33,925 bases of DNA from positions 1-33,925 of the forward strand of contig JAGGYH010000141.1 of assembly GCA_021162615.1 (NCBI GenBank). Reading direction: 5' to 3'. The translations under genes were made by a program, and so were the position numbers. The notes under the pieces were generated by a model. It was given only the letters and a program-made list of their open reading frames with translations. It was not told the origin of the DNA and did no database searches. How positions within the stretch are numbered: position 1 is the stretch's first letter; every line of letters begins with the position of its first letter. The DNA is from Candidatus Aminicenantota bacterium. GTDB taxonomy: Bacteria; Acidobacteriota; Aminicenantia; Aminicenantales; Aminicenantaceae. Shown one piece after another: positions 15,540 to 22,826 of the stretch.

Positions 15540-15752
15540 ATGACCATGAAAAACTTTTTTTACCATTCTGTTGTCATTAAGAACATTAATTCGAATGCAA
15601 GGGAACTGCCTTCCCTTGATAGATTAAAAAAAGAATATATCGAATACCTCTTGAAAATCACAGACTATAATAAAACAGAGACAGCAGCCATACTCGATAT
15701 ATCCATCCCCGGTCTCTATAAAAAAATGCAAAGATATGGACTCAGCCATTAA
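15540..15752 (+). CDS. Stand-alone Fis-type HTH protein, paralogue of the activator's C-terminus
   Basis: A 70-residue protein made almost entirely of a Fis-family HTH. Residues 26-70 align without gaps to the last 45 residues of the activator encoded at 13285-14640, with 22 identities. Shared elements include ITDYN/QTDYN, TAxIL-IS and LY-K---Y---H. It lacks a receiver and an AAA+ domain, so it cannot activate sigma-54 polymerase. By analogy it could bind the same TGTTCA-type palindromes and compete with, or help, the activator. The recognition helix differs (IPGLYKKM against RTTLYSKL), so its target may have shifted. Its gene is 6 bp after the sigma-54-controlled gene, which would make a feedback loop. 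The stop codon overlaps a TTAA that begins a 50-bp repeat element. Confidence 0.8.
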   Translation: MTMKNFFYHSVVIKNINSNARELPSLDRLKKEYIEYLLKITDYNKTETAAILDISIPGLYKKMQRYGLSH

Positions 15753-15802
15753 CCTTATCTATTCATAGAAAAACGGCGATGATTGTTTTTGAATACTCCA
15801 GG
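15753..15802. repeat. 50-bp miniature element with both ends of the TTAA repeat family
   Basis: The left end is CCTTATCTATTCATAG, preceded by TTAA (15749-15752). The right end, on the minus strand, is CCTGGAGTATTCAAAAA, followed by TTAT. Between them is AACGGCGATGATTG, as in the other copies. It is thus an imperfect palindrome holding two family ends with almost nothing between. The left TTAA includes the stop codon of the HTH gene. As RNA it could fold into a hairpin at the end of that operon. Confidence 0.6.
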
Positions 15803-15876
15803 TTATAAATTCCCGTATCTTCCTTAAAACCAATACAAAAATTTTACGTATTTGGAAACACAGAAAAATGTTTTGC

Positions 15877-15905
15877 TTTACACTGTAAAATTTTCATTCT
15901 AGAAT
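15877..15905 (+). promoter_or_regulatory. Sigma-70 promoter of the LolA-like gene, with a palindrome over the -35
   Basis: TTTACA and TAGAAT (each 5/6) lie 17 bp apart, about 25 bp before the ATG at 15930. The -35 box is the left half of a perfect palindrome, TTTACACTGTAAA (15877-15889), which could be an operator. The Shine-Dalgarno AGGAGG follows. Confidence 0.6.
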
Positions 15906-15929
15906 CTAAAAAGGAATTAGGAGGAAAAG

Positions 15930-16685
15930 ATGAAAAAATTGTTTTCAATATCAACCGTATTTTTTATGATGCTCAGCATATCCGCTTTATCCTTATTTTG
16001 CAGCACCGCCCAAAAGAACAAAACAGATGCCAGAGCAGCCAGAATTCTTTCAAAAATGATTGAAGTGCAGGGAGGTAAAGAACGGCTCCAGGAGATTAAA
16101 GACATGGTCGTTACAGGGACCATAGAAATCACCCAGATGGGGCTGGAAGGCTCCCTCACTCTTTATCATAAAGAGCCTAACATGATGCGCACAGATGTCG
16201 AAGTGATGGGAATGATCATCACACAGGCTTATGATGGAAAGATTTCCTGGATGGTCAATCCTCAAACAGGAGAAACTGAAGAAATGCCTGAACAACTGAG
16301 TACTGAAATGAAAAGGGATGCTCTTGGAAACGACTCTCTCCTCCATCCGGAAAAATACGGGATCTCTTACACATACGAGGGCACGGAAACCATTGATGGA
16401 ATGGATCATTATGTGCTTAAACAACACTATGAAGACGGATTCGAAGCCACTCTTTATATCAATGAAGATACCTTTCTCGTCTCCAAAAGCAAGGCTATGA
16501 CCCTGGATCAGACCGGAGTGGAAGTCATGGTTGAATCATATCAATCCGACTACAAGGAAATAGACGGAACCATGGTGGCTCATTCTATTGTTGTCTACAG
16601 AGACGGTGAAGAATTTATGGTATCGACCATAACAGACGTCCAGTACAATACAGGATTGGAAGATTCTTTATTTAAGATGGATTGA
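15930..16685 (+). CDS. Secreted LolA-like (outer-membrane lipoprotein-sorting fold) protein
   Basis: A 251-residue exported protein. Residues 1-27 are a signal peptide. The Cys at 24 follows SLF, which is a poor lipobox, so signal peptidase I cleavage is likelier. The mature part looks like the LolA/LolB half-barrel fold seen in many 'lipoprotein-sorting' relatives: an early helix (ARILSKMIEVQGGKERL), GTIEITQMGLEGSLTLYHKEPNMMR in strands, AYDGKISWMVNP, and late strands with DGTMVAHSIVVYRDGE. Such proteins probably bind lipids or lipoproteins in the periplasm; true LolA function is not implied. It has its own promoter and an AGGAGG site. Its stop is 3 bp from the stop of the convergent oxidoreductase gene, and no terminator is visible there. 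Confidence 0.75.
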   Translation: MKKLFSISTVFFMMLSISALSLFCSTAQKNKTDARAARILSKMIEVQGGKERLQEIKDMVVTGTIEITQMGLEGSLTLYHKEPNMMRTDVEVMGMIITQAYDGKISWMVNPQTGETEEMPEQLSTEMKRDALGNDSLLHPEKYGISYTYEGTETIDGMDHYVLKQHYEDGFEATLYINEDTFLVSKSKAMTLDQTGVEVMVESYQSDYKEIDGTMVAHSIVVYRDGEEFMVSTITDVQYNTGLEDSLFKMD

Positions 16686-16688
16686 GGT

Positions 16689-17603
16689 CTACGTTTCTAT
16701 CTCCGCCAGAACGCGGTGAGCCAATTTAAGGGCTCGCACCCCTTCAGCTCCGCTTACTTTTCTCTGCTTGCCGTCATTAAGGCATTTGAAGAAATTGATG
16801 AGTTCCTTTTTAAGGGGTTCCTCCTTTTTTATCTCCAAAGACTTGATATCAGCCTGCCGTCCGTTTAAAGGAAAGACTTTGATCTCCTGATCAATATAAT
16901 CAACAGAATAATAGGAGGTCGGTTCAAATATTCTTAAATTTCTGACTTTTCCCTGGTGAACCCGGCTGGCCGTTAAAGTGGCCACACACCCCGATTTAAA
17001 CTCAAGCCTGGCATTGGCAATATCAAATTTTTCTGAAAGAACATGAATGGCAGAGGACCTTATGACCTCGACCGTATCATTGATCAAATCGAGAATAATA
17101 TCCAAATCATGAATCATCAGGTCCAATACAACATTCGTATCCAAGGAACGGGCTGAAAAAGAACCAAGCCTCTGGACCTCTATAAACTTAGGTTCCGTAA
17201 TGAGATTCTTCAATCTTTCAACAGCGGGATTGAATCTCTCCAAATGCCCGACCTGGAGTATCAGGCCTTTCTTCTTTGCAAGGTCAACCAGTTCTTCTCC
17301 ATGTTCCACAGTATCTGTAATCGGTTTTTCCACAAGAACCGACTTTCCCTCCTGAAGCAGTTTCTTGGCAATCGAAAAATGTTCGTTTGTAGTGGCCGAC
17401 ACAATTCCAACATCTATATCATCAAGCATGTCTTCAAAATTTTCATAATAAGGGACACGATGACGGTTGCCTATGACCATCGCTTTATTCTTATCAATGT
17501 CTGCGACAGCTTTCAAATCAGCTTCCTCAAGATAAGAAAGAATTCTTGCGTGCTGGGTCCCAAGATACCCGACTCCGATAATTCCTACTCTTTTTTTAGC
17601 CAT
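16689..17603 (-). CDS. Gfo/Idh/MocA oxidoreductase, possible UDP-GlcNAc 3-dehydrogenase (GnnA-like)
   Basis: A 304-residue NAD(P)-dependent sugar oxidoreductase. The Rossmann motif GVGYLG is at residues 10-15, the EKP motif with its Lys at 92-94, and MIHDLDIILDL supplies the conserved catalytic-region His and Asp. Length is normal for the family. It lies 70 bp after lpxI, the last gene of the envelope run. In some bacteria a Gfo/Idh enzyme, GnnA, oxidises UDP-GlcNAc at C3, and GnnB transaminates it, so that LpxA uses a diamino sugar and lipid A has only amide-linked chains. That would fit this neighbourhood, but no GnnB-like aminotransferase is in the window. Other sugar-nucleotide roles are equally possible. 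Confidence 0.8.
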   Translation of the reverse strand: MAKKRVGIIGVGYLGTQHARILSYLEEADLKAVADIDKNKAMVIGNRHRVPYYENFEDMLDDIDVGIVSATTNEHFSIAKKLLQEGKSVLVEKPITDTVEHGEELVDLAKKKGLILQVGHLERFNPAVERLKNLITEPKFIEVQRLGSFSARSLDTNVVLDLMIHDLDIILDLINDTVEVIRSSAIHVLSEKFDIANARLEFKSGCVATLTASRVHQGKVRNLRIFEPTSYYSVDYIDQEIKVFPLNGRQADIKSLEIKKEEPLKKELINFFKCLNDGKQRKVSGAEGVRALKLAHRVLAEIET

Positions 17604-17673
17604 TTCTGATTTCCAGCCTTATTGATTTTCAGCCCTATAGTGTAATGCCTCCGGTTAAAATATTCAAATCATT

Positions 17674-18522
17674 TTAACCCGACTTATTCATAAAAAACAG
17701 CGATGTATCCATTTTTCTTGAAATGATGGTTATTCCGCTTTGTTCTGCCAATTTTAGAGCTTTATCTTTATTCATGAAAAGCACTTTGTCCGCCTCAATA
17801 CACAGTGCGGAACATCCTGCCTTTTTAAGGTTCTGGACAGTCTTTAATCCTACAGCCGGCTGGTCGATCCTTGCATCTTGACGTGTACGGGCGACCTTGA
17901 CCACAACACACCCCTCTCCTCCCAAAAGCCCCCCCCTTATTATAGCCTCGTCCGTTCCTTCCATGGCTTCCACGGCAACTACGGCTTTGTCTTTTACTAT
18001 AACAGTCTGTCCTATCTCAAGATCAGCCATTTGTTTGGCAAGAGGCCATCCATAGTCAACATCCTCTTTTGCGGCTGGAGAAATTTTCCCTTTGGTTAGA
18101 ACACCCTGCTCACAGAAAAGATCCGACAAAAAACGGGAAGGATCCATAACCTCGATCCCCTGACTTTCAATATAGTTAAATACAGCTCTTGCGATTTCGT
18201 CTGGATTTCTGTTTTCAGTACCTTCCAGAAGAGAGGACAAAGGCAAGGGAAAGGTGTCCTTTGAGTACATATTTCTATGCCTGATTTTCCCAGCGAATAT
18301 TATCTGACGGACATCTTTCTTTTTAAAAAAAGAAACAAGCTTTAAAAAATCTTTGACCTCGAAACAAGCATATGAATCAGCCTGCTCTGTGATGCCTTCA
18401 TCAAATTCGTTCTGTATCCCCGCAACAATACAGGTATACCCCTCCTCTTTAGCCTTACGGCATATACACAGAGGAATTCCCCCTGAACCTGCGATAATTC
18501 CTAACCTTTTTTCTCTCTTCAC
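17674..18522 (-). CDS. lpxI: UDP-2,3-diacylglucosamine pyrophosphatase LpxI
   Basis: A 282-residue enzyme of lipid A synthesis. It cleaves UDP-2,3-diacylglucosamine to lipid X and UMP, the same step as LpxH but by an unrelated fold. The N-terminal GIIAGSGGIPL, the central VVAVEAMEGTDEAI and the Asp-containing RQDARIDQPAVGLKTV are LpxI signatures; the last holds the Asp known to be essential in the Caulobacter enzyme. It overlaps lpxA by 4 bp, as expected for coupled translation. The final residues, SLFFMNKSG, are encoded by the end of a dispersed repeat, and the TAA is the repeat's TTAA, so the original C-terminus may have been replaced. Confidence 0.9.
   Translation of the reverse strand: MKREKRLGIIAGSGGIPLCICRKAKEEGYTCIVAGIQNEFDEGITEQADSYACFEVKDFLKLVSFFKKKDVRQIIFAGKIRHRNMYSKDTFPLPLSSLLEGTENRNPDEIARAVFNYIESQGIEVMDPSRFLSDLFCEQGVLTKGKISPAAKEDVDYGWPLAKQMADLEIGQTVIVKDKAVVAVEAMEGTDEAIIRGGLLGGEGCVVVKVARTRQDARIDQPAVGLKTVQNLKKAGCSALCIEADKVLFMNKDKALKLAEQSGITIISRKMDTSLFFMNKSG
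17678..17702 (-). repeat. TTAA repeat-family end inside the 3' end of lpxI (copy E)
   Basis: TTAA (17674-17677) is followed by CCCGACTTATTCATAAAAAA and then CAGCGATG, the family pattern. Only one end is recognisable. It encodes the last residues and stop codon of LpxI on the minus strand, so the insertion must have been tolerated or the likeness is by chance. Confidence 0.55.
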
Positions 18523-19319
18523 TGCTGTTTTTTTAATATTCCACGCTTGGAGGAGCTGATAAAATCAATGATTTCCTTTCTATCCCCACTTGGAGATATC
18601 TCTTCTTTTATTTTCCCAACAGCCTGGCTGGTATTCAAGTCAGAATGAAACAAAAGATTATACATTTTTTTGATTGCCTGAATCCTTTCCCTTGAAAATC
18701 CTCCTCTGCGCAGACCGACCGCATTGATTCCATAAAACAGAACGGGCCGGCTCCCCGCTACCCTGGAAAAAGGAAGGATATCCTGAGTGATCACAGAATA
18801 ACCACCTATGAAAGCATACTTTCCTACCCGGCAAAATTGATGCAGACCACTAAAAGCTCCTACTTGGGCATAGTCGTCAATAAAGCAATGGCCGCCCAGA
18901 GTGGCCCCATTTATAAAAATAACATGATTTCCAACAACACAGTCATGGGCAATATGGGAATAGGCCATGAAATAATTATCATTCCCTATTTTTGTCTCGC
19001 CTCCCCCTTTTACTGTCCCTTTATCTACAGTCATAAATTCTCTGAACACATTCTTGTCCCCTATGACCACCCGAGTGGGTTCCTGTTCATAAGTGAGATC
19101 CTGAGGTTCGGTCCCAACTGATGTGTATGGGGAAAAATGACAGTGCTGTCCGATTTGAGTATGACCGGTCACATAAACATGTGCATCCAGTTTGGTTCCC
19201 TTCCCTATAGAAACATGTTTTCCAATAACAGAATAAGGGCCTATATAAACACTTTCATCCAGAAAGGCCTCTTTGTGTACGTCCGCACTGGGATGAATAT
19301 ATGTTTCACTCCCGTCCAT
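18519..19319 (-). CDS. lpxA: UDP-N-acetylglucosamine acyltransferase LpxA
   Basis: A 266-residue left-handed beta-helix acyltransferase, close to the 262 of E. coli. It transfers a hydroxyacyl chain from ACP to position 3 of UDP-GlcNAc, the first step of lipid A synthesis. Hexapeptide repeats fill residues 10-190 (for example IGPYSVIGKHVSIGKGTKL). The catalytic His is H125 in SHIAHDCVVGN, at the same number as in E. coli, and GTVKGGGETKIG precedes it. The C-terminal helices follow. It overlaps lpxI by 4 bp and fabZ by 14 bp. If the Gfo/Idh gene downstream is GnnA-like, LpxA may act on a 3-amino sugar, but no residue seen here decides that. Confidence 0.95.
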   Translation of the reverse strand: MDGSETYIHPSADVHKEAFLDESVYIGPYSVIGKHVSIGKGTKLDAHVYVTGHTQIGQHCHFSPYTSVGTEPQDLTYEQEPTRVVIGDKNVFREFMTVDKGTVKGGGETKIGNDNYFMAYSHIAHDCVVGNHVIFINGATLGGHCFIDDYAQVGAFSGLHQFCRVGKYAFIGGYSVITQDILPFSRVAGSRPVLFYGINAVGLRRGGFSRERIQAIKKMYNLLFHSDLNTSQAVGKIKEEISPSGDRKEIIDFISSSKRGILKKQQ

Positions 19320-19791
19320 TCATCTCCTCTCGATGCAGCAGAGATGCTATGACCTCAGATTCTGCTACTATATCTCCATCCACTACAGCTTTGCCTTTGA
19401 TTTCACAGAACTTTTTCCTCATCCTGACTATATCGACATAAAATCTAATCTGATCCCCCGGTATAACCGGCTTTCTGAACTTGGCATTGGTTATCTTACT
19501 CAACATCATGAACCAATCCTTAGGATCTGGAACAGAGTGATACACCAGAATACCCCCGCTCTGGGCCATTGCTTCAATAATAAGGACTCCCGGCATGATT
19601 TTGTTTTCCGGAAAATGGCCATTAAAAAAGGGCTCATTATATGTCACATTCTTAATAGTCAAAATAGACTTTCCCTCTTCTAATCTTAAAACCCTGTCCA
19701 CCAACAAAAAAGGATAACGATGAGGCAGGATATTCTGGATTTTGCTTATGTTAATAAAATGATTTTTATTGTTTTGCTTTTTGGTCATCAT
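19306..19791 (-). CDS. fabZ: 3-hydroxyacyl-ACP dehydratase FabZ
   Basis: A 161-residue hot-dog-fold enzyme that removes water from 3-hydroxyacyl-ACP in fatty-acid elongation, and competes with LpxA for that pool. ILPHRYPFLLVDRV and the active-site helix NGHFPENKIMPGVLIIEAMAQ are present, with His59 and Glu73 as the catalytic pair. The usual HFPGHPVMPG is HFPENKIMPG here. It overlaps ompH by 26 bp when started at 19791; the second Met, three bases on, is an alternative. The neighbours ompH and lpxA are the classic arrangement. Confidence 0.93.
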   Translation of the reverse strand: MMTKKQNNKNHFINISKIQNILPHRYPFLLVDRVLRLEEGKSILTIKNVTYNEPFFNGHFPENKIMPGVLIIEAMAQSGGILVYHSVPDPKDWFMMLSKITNAKFRKPVIPGDQIRFYVDIVRMRKKFCEIKGKAVVDGDIVAESEVIASLLHREEMNGRE

Positions 19792-20302
19792 ATCTCTGGA
19801 TCACGTCTTGAGTGATATCAACAGAAGGGCTGAAATAGACAACACCGCTGTTCTGCCGGTCAAAAATAGCCTCAAGCCCCTTCTCTTTCCCGAGCTGCTC
19901 GATAATGGGCATCACTTCATTCTGGATCTTCTGGAAAAGCCTTGCTGCGGTTTCATTCATATCTCTTTGGTTGTCCTCATAGATTCTCTGCCTTTCCGTC
20001 CTTAATCGCTCAAGGTCTGAGTTGAGATTCAACCGAGCTTCCTGAGTCAAGGTCAAACTCTGTGTGCTTATTTTTTTCTGCAGATCACGGATCTCCTCAT
20101 CCTTAGCAGCCAGTTTTTTTTGATTGTTCGATTCCTTTTCTCTGAGCTGGGCCATCACTTTTTTCCCTTCTATGGAATTCTGCAGTATCTGGTTGGAATC
20201 GACAACTCCTATTTTTAGACTCTCCTGAGCGAACCCTGCTGAAAATAAAAGAGAAAGAACAAGAGCAAGAAAAAGAAATTTGCTTGTGCTCCTTGATAAC
20301 AT
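19766..20302 (-). CDS. Periplasmic chaperone Skp/OmpH family
   Basis: A 178-residue protein with a signal peptide cleaved near AGFA-QE (residue 25). The mature protein begins LKIGVVDSNQILQNS, typical of OmpH, followed by a long charged coiled coil (about residues 50-130) and the C-terminal part GLEAIFDRQNSGVVYFSPSVDITQDVI. Skp trimers carry unfolded outer-membrane proteins to the Bam machine. AGGAGG lies before the ATG. It stands between bamA and fabZ, 35 bp after bamA, as in many diderms. Confidence 0.92.
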   Translation of the reverse strand: MLSRSTSKFLFLALVLSLLFSAGFAQESLKIGVVDSNQILQNSIEGKKVMAQLREKESNNQKKLAAKDEEIRDLQKKISTQSLTLTQEARLNLNSDLERLRTERQRIYEDNQRDMNETAARLFQKIQNEVMPIIEQLGKEKGLEAIFDRQNSGVVYFSPSVDITQDVIQRYDDQKAKQ

Positions 20303-20337
20303 CTTAAGCCTCCTATTTATGATTTAAAAATGTTTAT

Positions 20338-22695
20338 TTAAAATGTTGTCCCTATGGCAAAACGAAACTTAAAATTCGAATCCCCTGTCCGTGATATTCG
20401 ATTGTTGTATGAGAATATAAGCCTGAAGGGGACCCTCAGGGCAGGGACAAAAACTCTAGCCTCCAATCCTGCGGAAGAATACATATTATTGATATCGATC
20501 TTTTGTTCAGATGAATAAGCATTTCCCCTATCATAGAACAATATGGCGTATACCGGCCCTCCTAGGGGAATAATGTATTCTGCATTAAACACCAGAGACT
20601 TCACTCCGCCCATATTGTAACCCTCCATACTCCTGGGCCCTATAGTGTAGATGTCATAACCTCTTATTGACCTTTCTCCTCCGAGGTAGAATCTTTCCCA
20701 GTAAGGGATGGCCGAATCCCCGATAGAATTAATGAATTTATATTCAACATGGAAACCCAGAGATGTATTTCCTATAAGAGGTTTGTACAATGTCCACTCA
20801 AAAGCAGGTTTTATCATGGCGACATCCCCGCCTAAAATCCCGCCTGCAAATTCACAACTTACAAGATAAAGGGTGCCTCTCGAAGGGGTTAAAGGGCTGT
20901 CAACTGTATTCCTGTAGATCATTGGAGTAATACTGCTTATATTATATTTGCCGTAAGTATAATTACCCCCATAATAATAAGGATAATAATTATAATTATA
21001 ACCATACATTGAATAATAGAGGTTACTGTAATAGTCATCTCCCTCCTCGCCCTCATATTCACTCATCTCTAAAAACTCAAGTCCATAAGATAACCTGGCT
21101 CTCCAGTATCCTCTTACCCGGCCTCCTAAATGGACATTGATTCCTCTTCCTTTCCTATTAAACAACCCTGGATAAACGATGTACCGGTCATAAATGTTAA
21201 AGCCGGCATTCAAGGGAAGGTCAAATATATACGGCTCTGTAAATCCAAATGAATATATTTTTGTCCGCTTTCCGTATGTCGCAGTCAATTCTAACTTCTC
21301 TCCGGCTCCAAGAAAATTAACGGTCGAGTAACTCAATGATACAAAAGCTCCCTGATATCCACTGTATCCAGCAGAGAACTGAATATTGTTTCTCTGTAAC
21401 TCAGTCACGTTGATAGTGACGTCGACCTTAGTGGGATCTTGGGGGTCAGGATAGATATTAGGGTCTTGTTTGATTTCAACAAGACCCAGTTGATTGATTC
21501 TGAGCAAGCTGTTCTTGAACATATCATAACTGAACCGGTTTCCCTCTCTTATCATCATCTCCCGCCGCATAACTTTATCGTTTGTATACGTATTCCCTTT
21601 AAACTCCATCCTGTGGATATAGGCCACCGGGCCTTCGACTATATTATAAGTCACATTCACTTTTTTATTTTTTGGATCAAGCCGCTCTACCGGAATAATC
21701 CTGACATACATATATCCAAAATTTTGATAGAGTTTGCTTATTTCTTCTACTCCTTTTTCTCTGTCATCTATACTGTATATATTCCCTTCCCTCATAGGAA
21801 TCAGTGTGCGTAAATTTTTTGCATTAAAAAACTCATTCCCCTCTATAGTGACATCTCCGACAAAATACAGATACCCTGCATCTACAGGAATAATGATCTG
21901 TTTCATGGTTTGCTTTTTGAAAAAAATCGACCTTTTCTCAATTTCCTTTACAACAGGTTCCCCGACTTGAGCTTCCATAAAACCGTGCTCTTTGTACTTT
22001 TCTACCAGATTTGACACATCTGATTCCAGTTGATCCTGCTTGAACGTGTCCTTTCCACTGGCCCATGAGATAAAACTGTGTTCCTTGTTCTCTTTCAATG
22101 CGTTCATAAGAGTGCTTTCTCTAAGTTTGGGTTCCCCTTCAAACACAACGTCACCGATCCTGATCTTACGCCCCGCATCAACATTAAAAATGATCTCGAC
22201 CTCATTCTTTCCTCTGTTCTTAACTTCTGTTTTAACTTTTCCCGCAGCAAGACCCTTCTCTTCCATTATGCTTTTTATGGTATCTTCTATCCTTCTGATG
22301 GAATAGGGCCTATAATATGAATACGGAAGTATGTTTACATTTTCTTCCTTCAGCTTATCCACAATATCTTTTTCTTTGATTCTTTTCCCCGTTTTGTATG
22401 TTATTTTTTTTATAATAGGGTTTTCTTTGACATAGACTCTTATGACCTTGCCTTTTTCTCCGTCAACAGCTTCTATTTTTATATCTGAAAAATAACCAGT
22501 GGCCCATAAAACCTTAAAACCATCCTGTAGAGAGTCTTTATTAAAATAATCCCCCTCCTTAAAAGTCAAATAATAGAGAACCGTATCTTCTGTGACCAAT
22601 TCGTTTCCTACAAGCTCTATTTTTTCTATCACTTCCTGGCCGTAGACGACCAAGGGAAGAAGAACCATCATGGCTATCAATACCGCTTTTTTCAT
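20338..22695 (-). CDS. bamA: Outer-membrane protein assembly factor BamA
   Basis: A 785-residue Omp85-family protein, usual size about 800. A signal peptide (residues 1-20) precedes five POTRA repeats (about 21-430), and the C-terminal half is the 16-stranded barrel. The family RGF-like loop is seen as SIRGYDIYTIGP. The chain ends FRFAIGTTF with a terminal Phe, as barrel proteins do. It inserts beta-barrel proteins into the outer membrane. Residues about 553-585 are a Tyr- and Asn-rich insertion, with 15 Tyr in about 31 residues, in an external loop. It has a 131-bp leader after lolD that contains a repeat remnant and could carry its own promoter. Confidence 0.95.
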   Translation of the reverse strand: MKKAVLIAMMVLLPLVVYGQEVIEKIELVGNELVTEDTVLYYLTFKEGDYFNKDSLQDGFKVLWATGYFSDIKIEAVDGEKGKVIRVYVKENPIIKKITYKTGKRIKEKDIVDKLKEENVNILPYSYYRPYSIRRIEDTIKSIMEEKGLAAGKVKTEVKNRGKNEVEIIFNVDAGRKIRIGDVVFEGEPKLRESTLMNALKENKEHSFISWASGKDTFKQDQLESDVSNLVEKYKEHGFMEAQVGEPVVKEIEKRSIFFKKQTMKQIIIPVDAGYLYFVGDVTIEGNEFFNAKNLRTLIPMREGNIYSIDDREKGVEEISKLYQNFGYMYVRIIPVERLDPKNKKVNVTYNIVEGPVAYIHRMEFKGNTYTNDKVMRREMMIREGNRFSYDMFKNSLLRINQLGLVEIKQDPNIYPDPQDPTKVDVTINVTELQRNNIQFSAGYSGYQGAFVSLSYSTVNFLGAGEKLELTATYGKRTKIYSFGFTEPYIFDLPLNAGFNIYDRYIVYPGLFNRKGRGINVHLGGRVRGYWRARLSYGLEFLEMSEYEGEEGDDYYSNLYYSMYGYNYNYYPYYYGGNYTYGKYNISSITPMIYRNTVDSPLTPSRGTLYLVSCEFAGGILGGDVAMIKPAFEWTLYKPLIGNTSLGFHVEYKFINSIGDSAIPYWERFYLGGERSIRGYDIYTIGPRSMEGYNMGGVKSLVFNAEYIIPLGGPVYAILFYDRGNAYSSEQKIDINNMYSSAGLEARVFVPALRVPFRLIFSYNNRISRTGDSNFKFRFAIGTTF

Positions 22696-22778
22696 TTCGC
22701 TATCCTTATACCATATTTGCCTCTAAAAATAAAGGTACTGACTTTGACTCAGACCATGTGATCATCCTTTTCATTAAA

Positions 22779-22800
22779 CCAGGATTTTTCCCGAGTCAAG
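22779..22800 (+). repeat. Fragment of the MITE left end upstream of bamA
   Basis: CCAGGATTTTTCCCGAGTCAAG matches the left tip of the 7794 element (CCTGGATTATTCACGAGTCAAG) at 19 of 22 bases, and it is preceded by TTAA plus one A. Only this end is seen. On the minus strand it contains TTGACT, a -35-like hexamer facing bamA, though no good -10 was found 16-18 bp away. Confidence 0.45.
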
Positions 22801-22826
22801 ACGTCTGTGTCTACGTTATTTAAACT

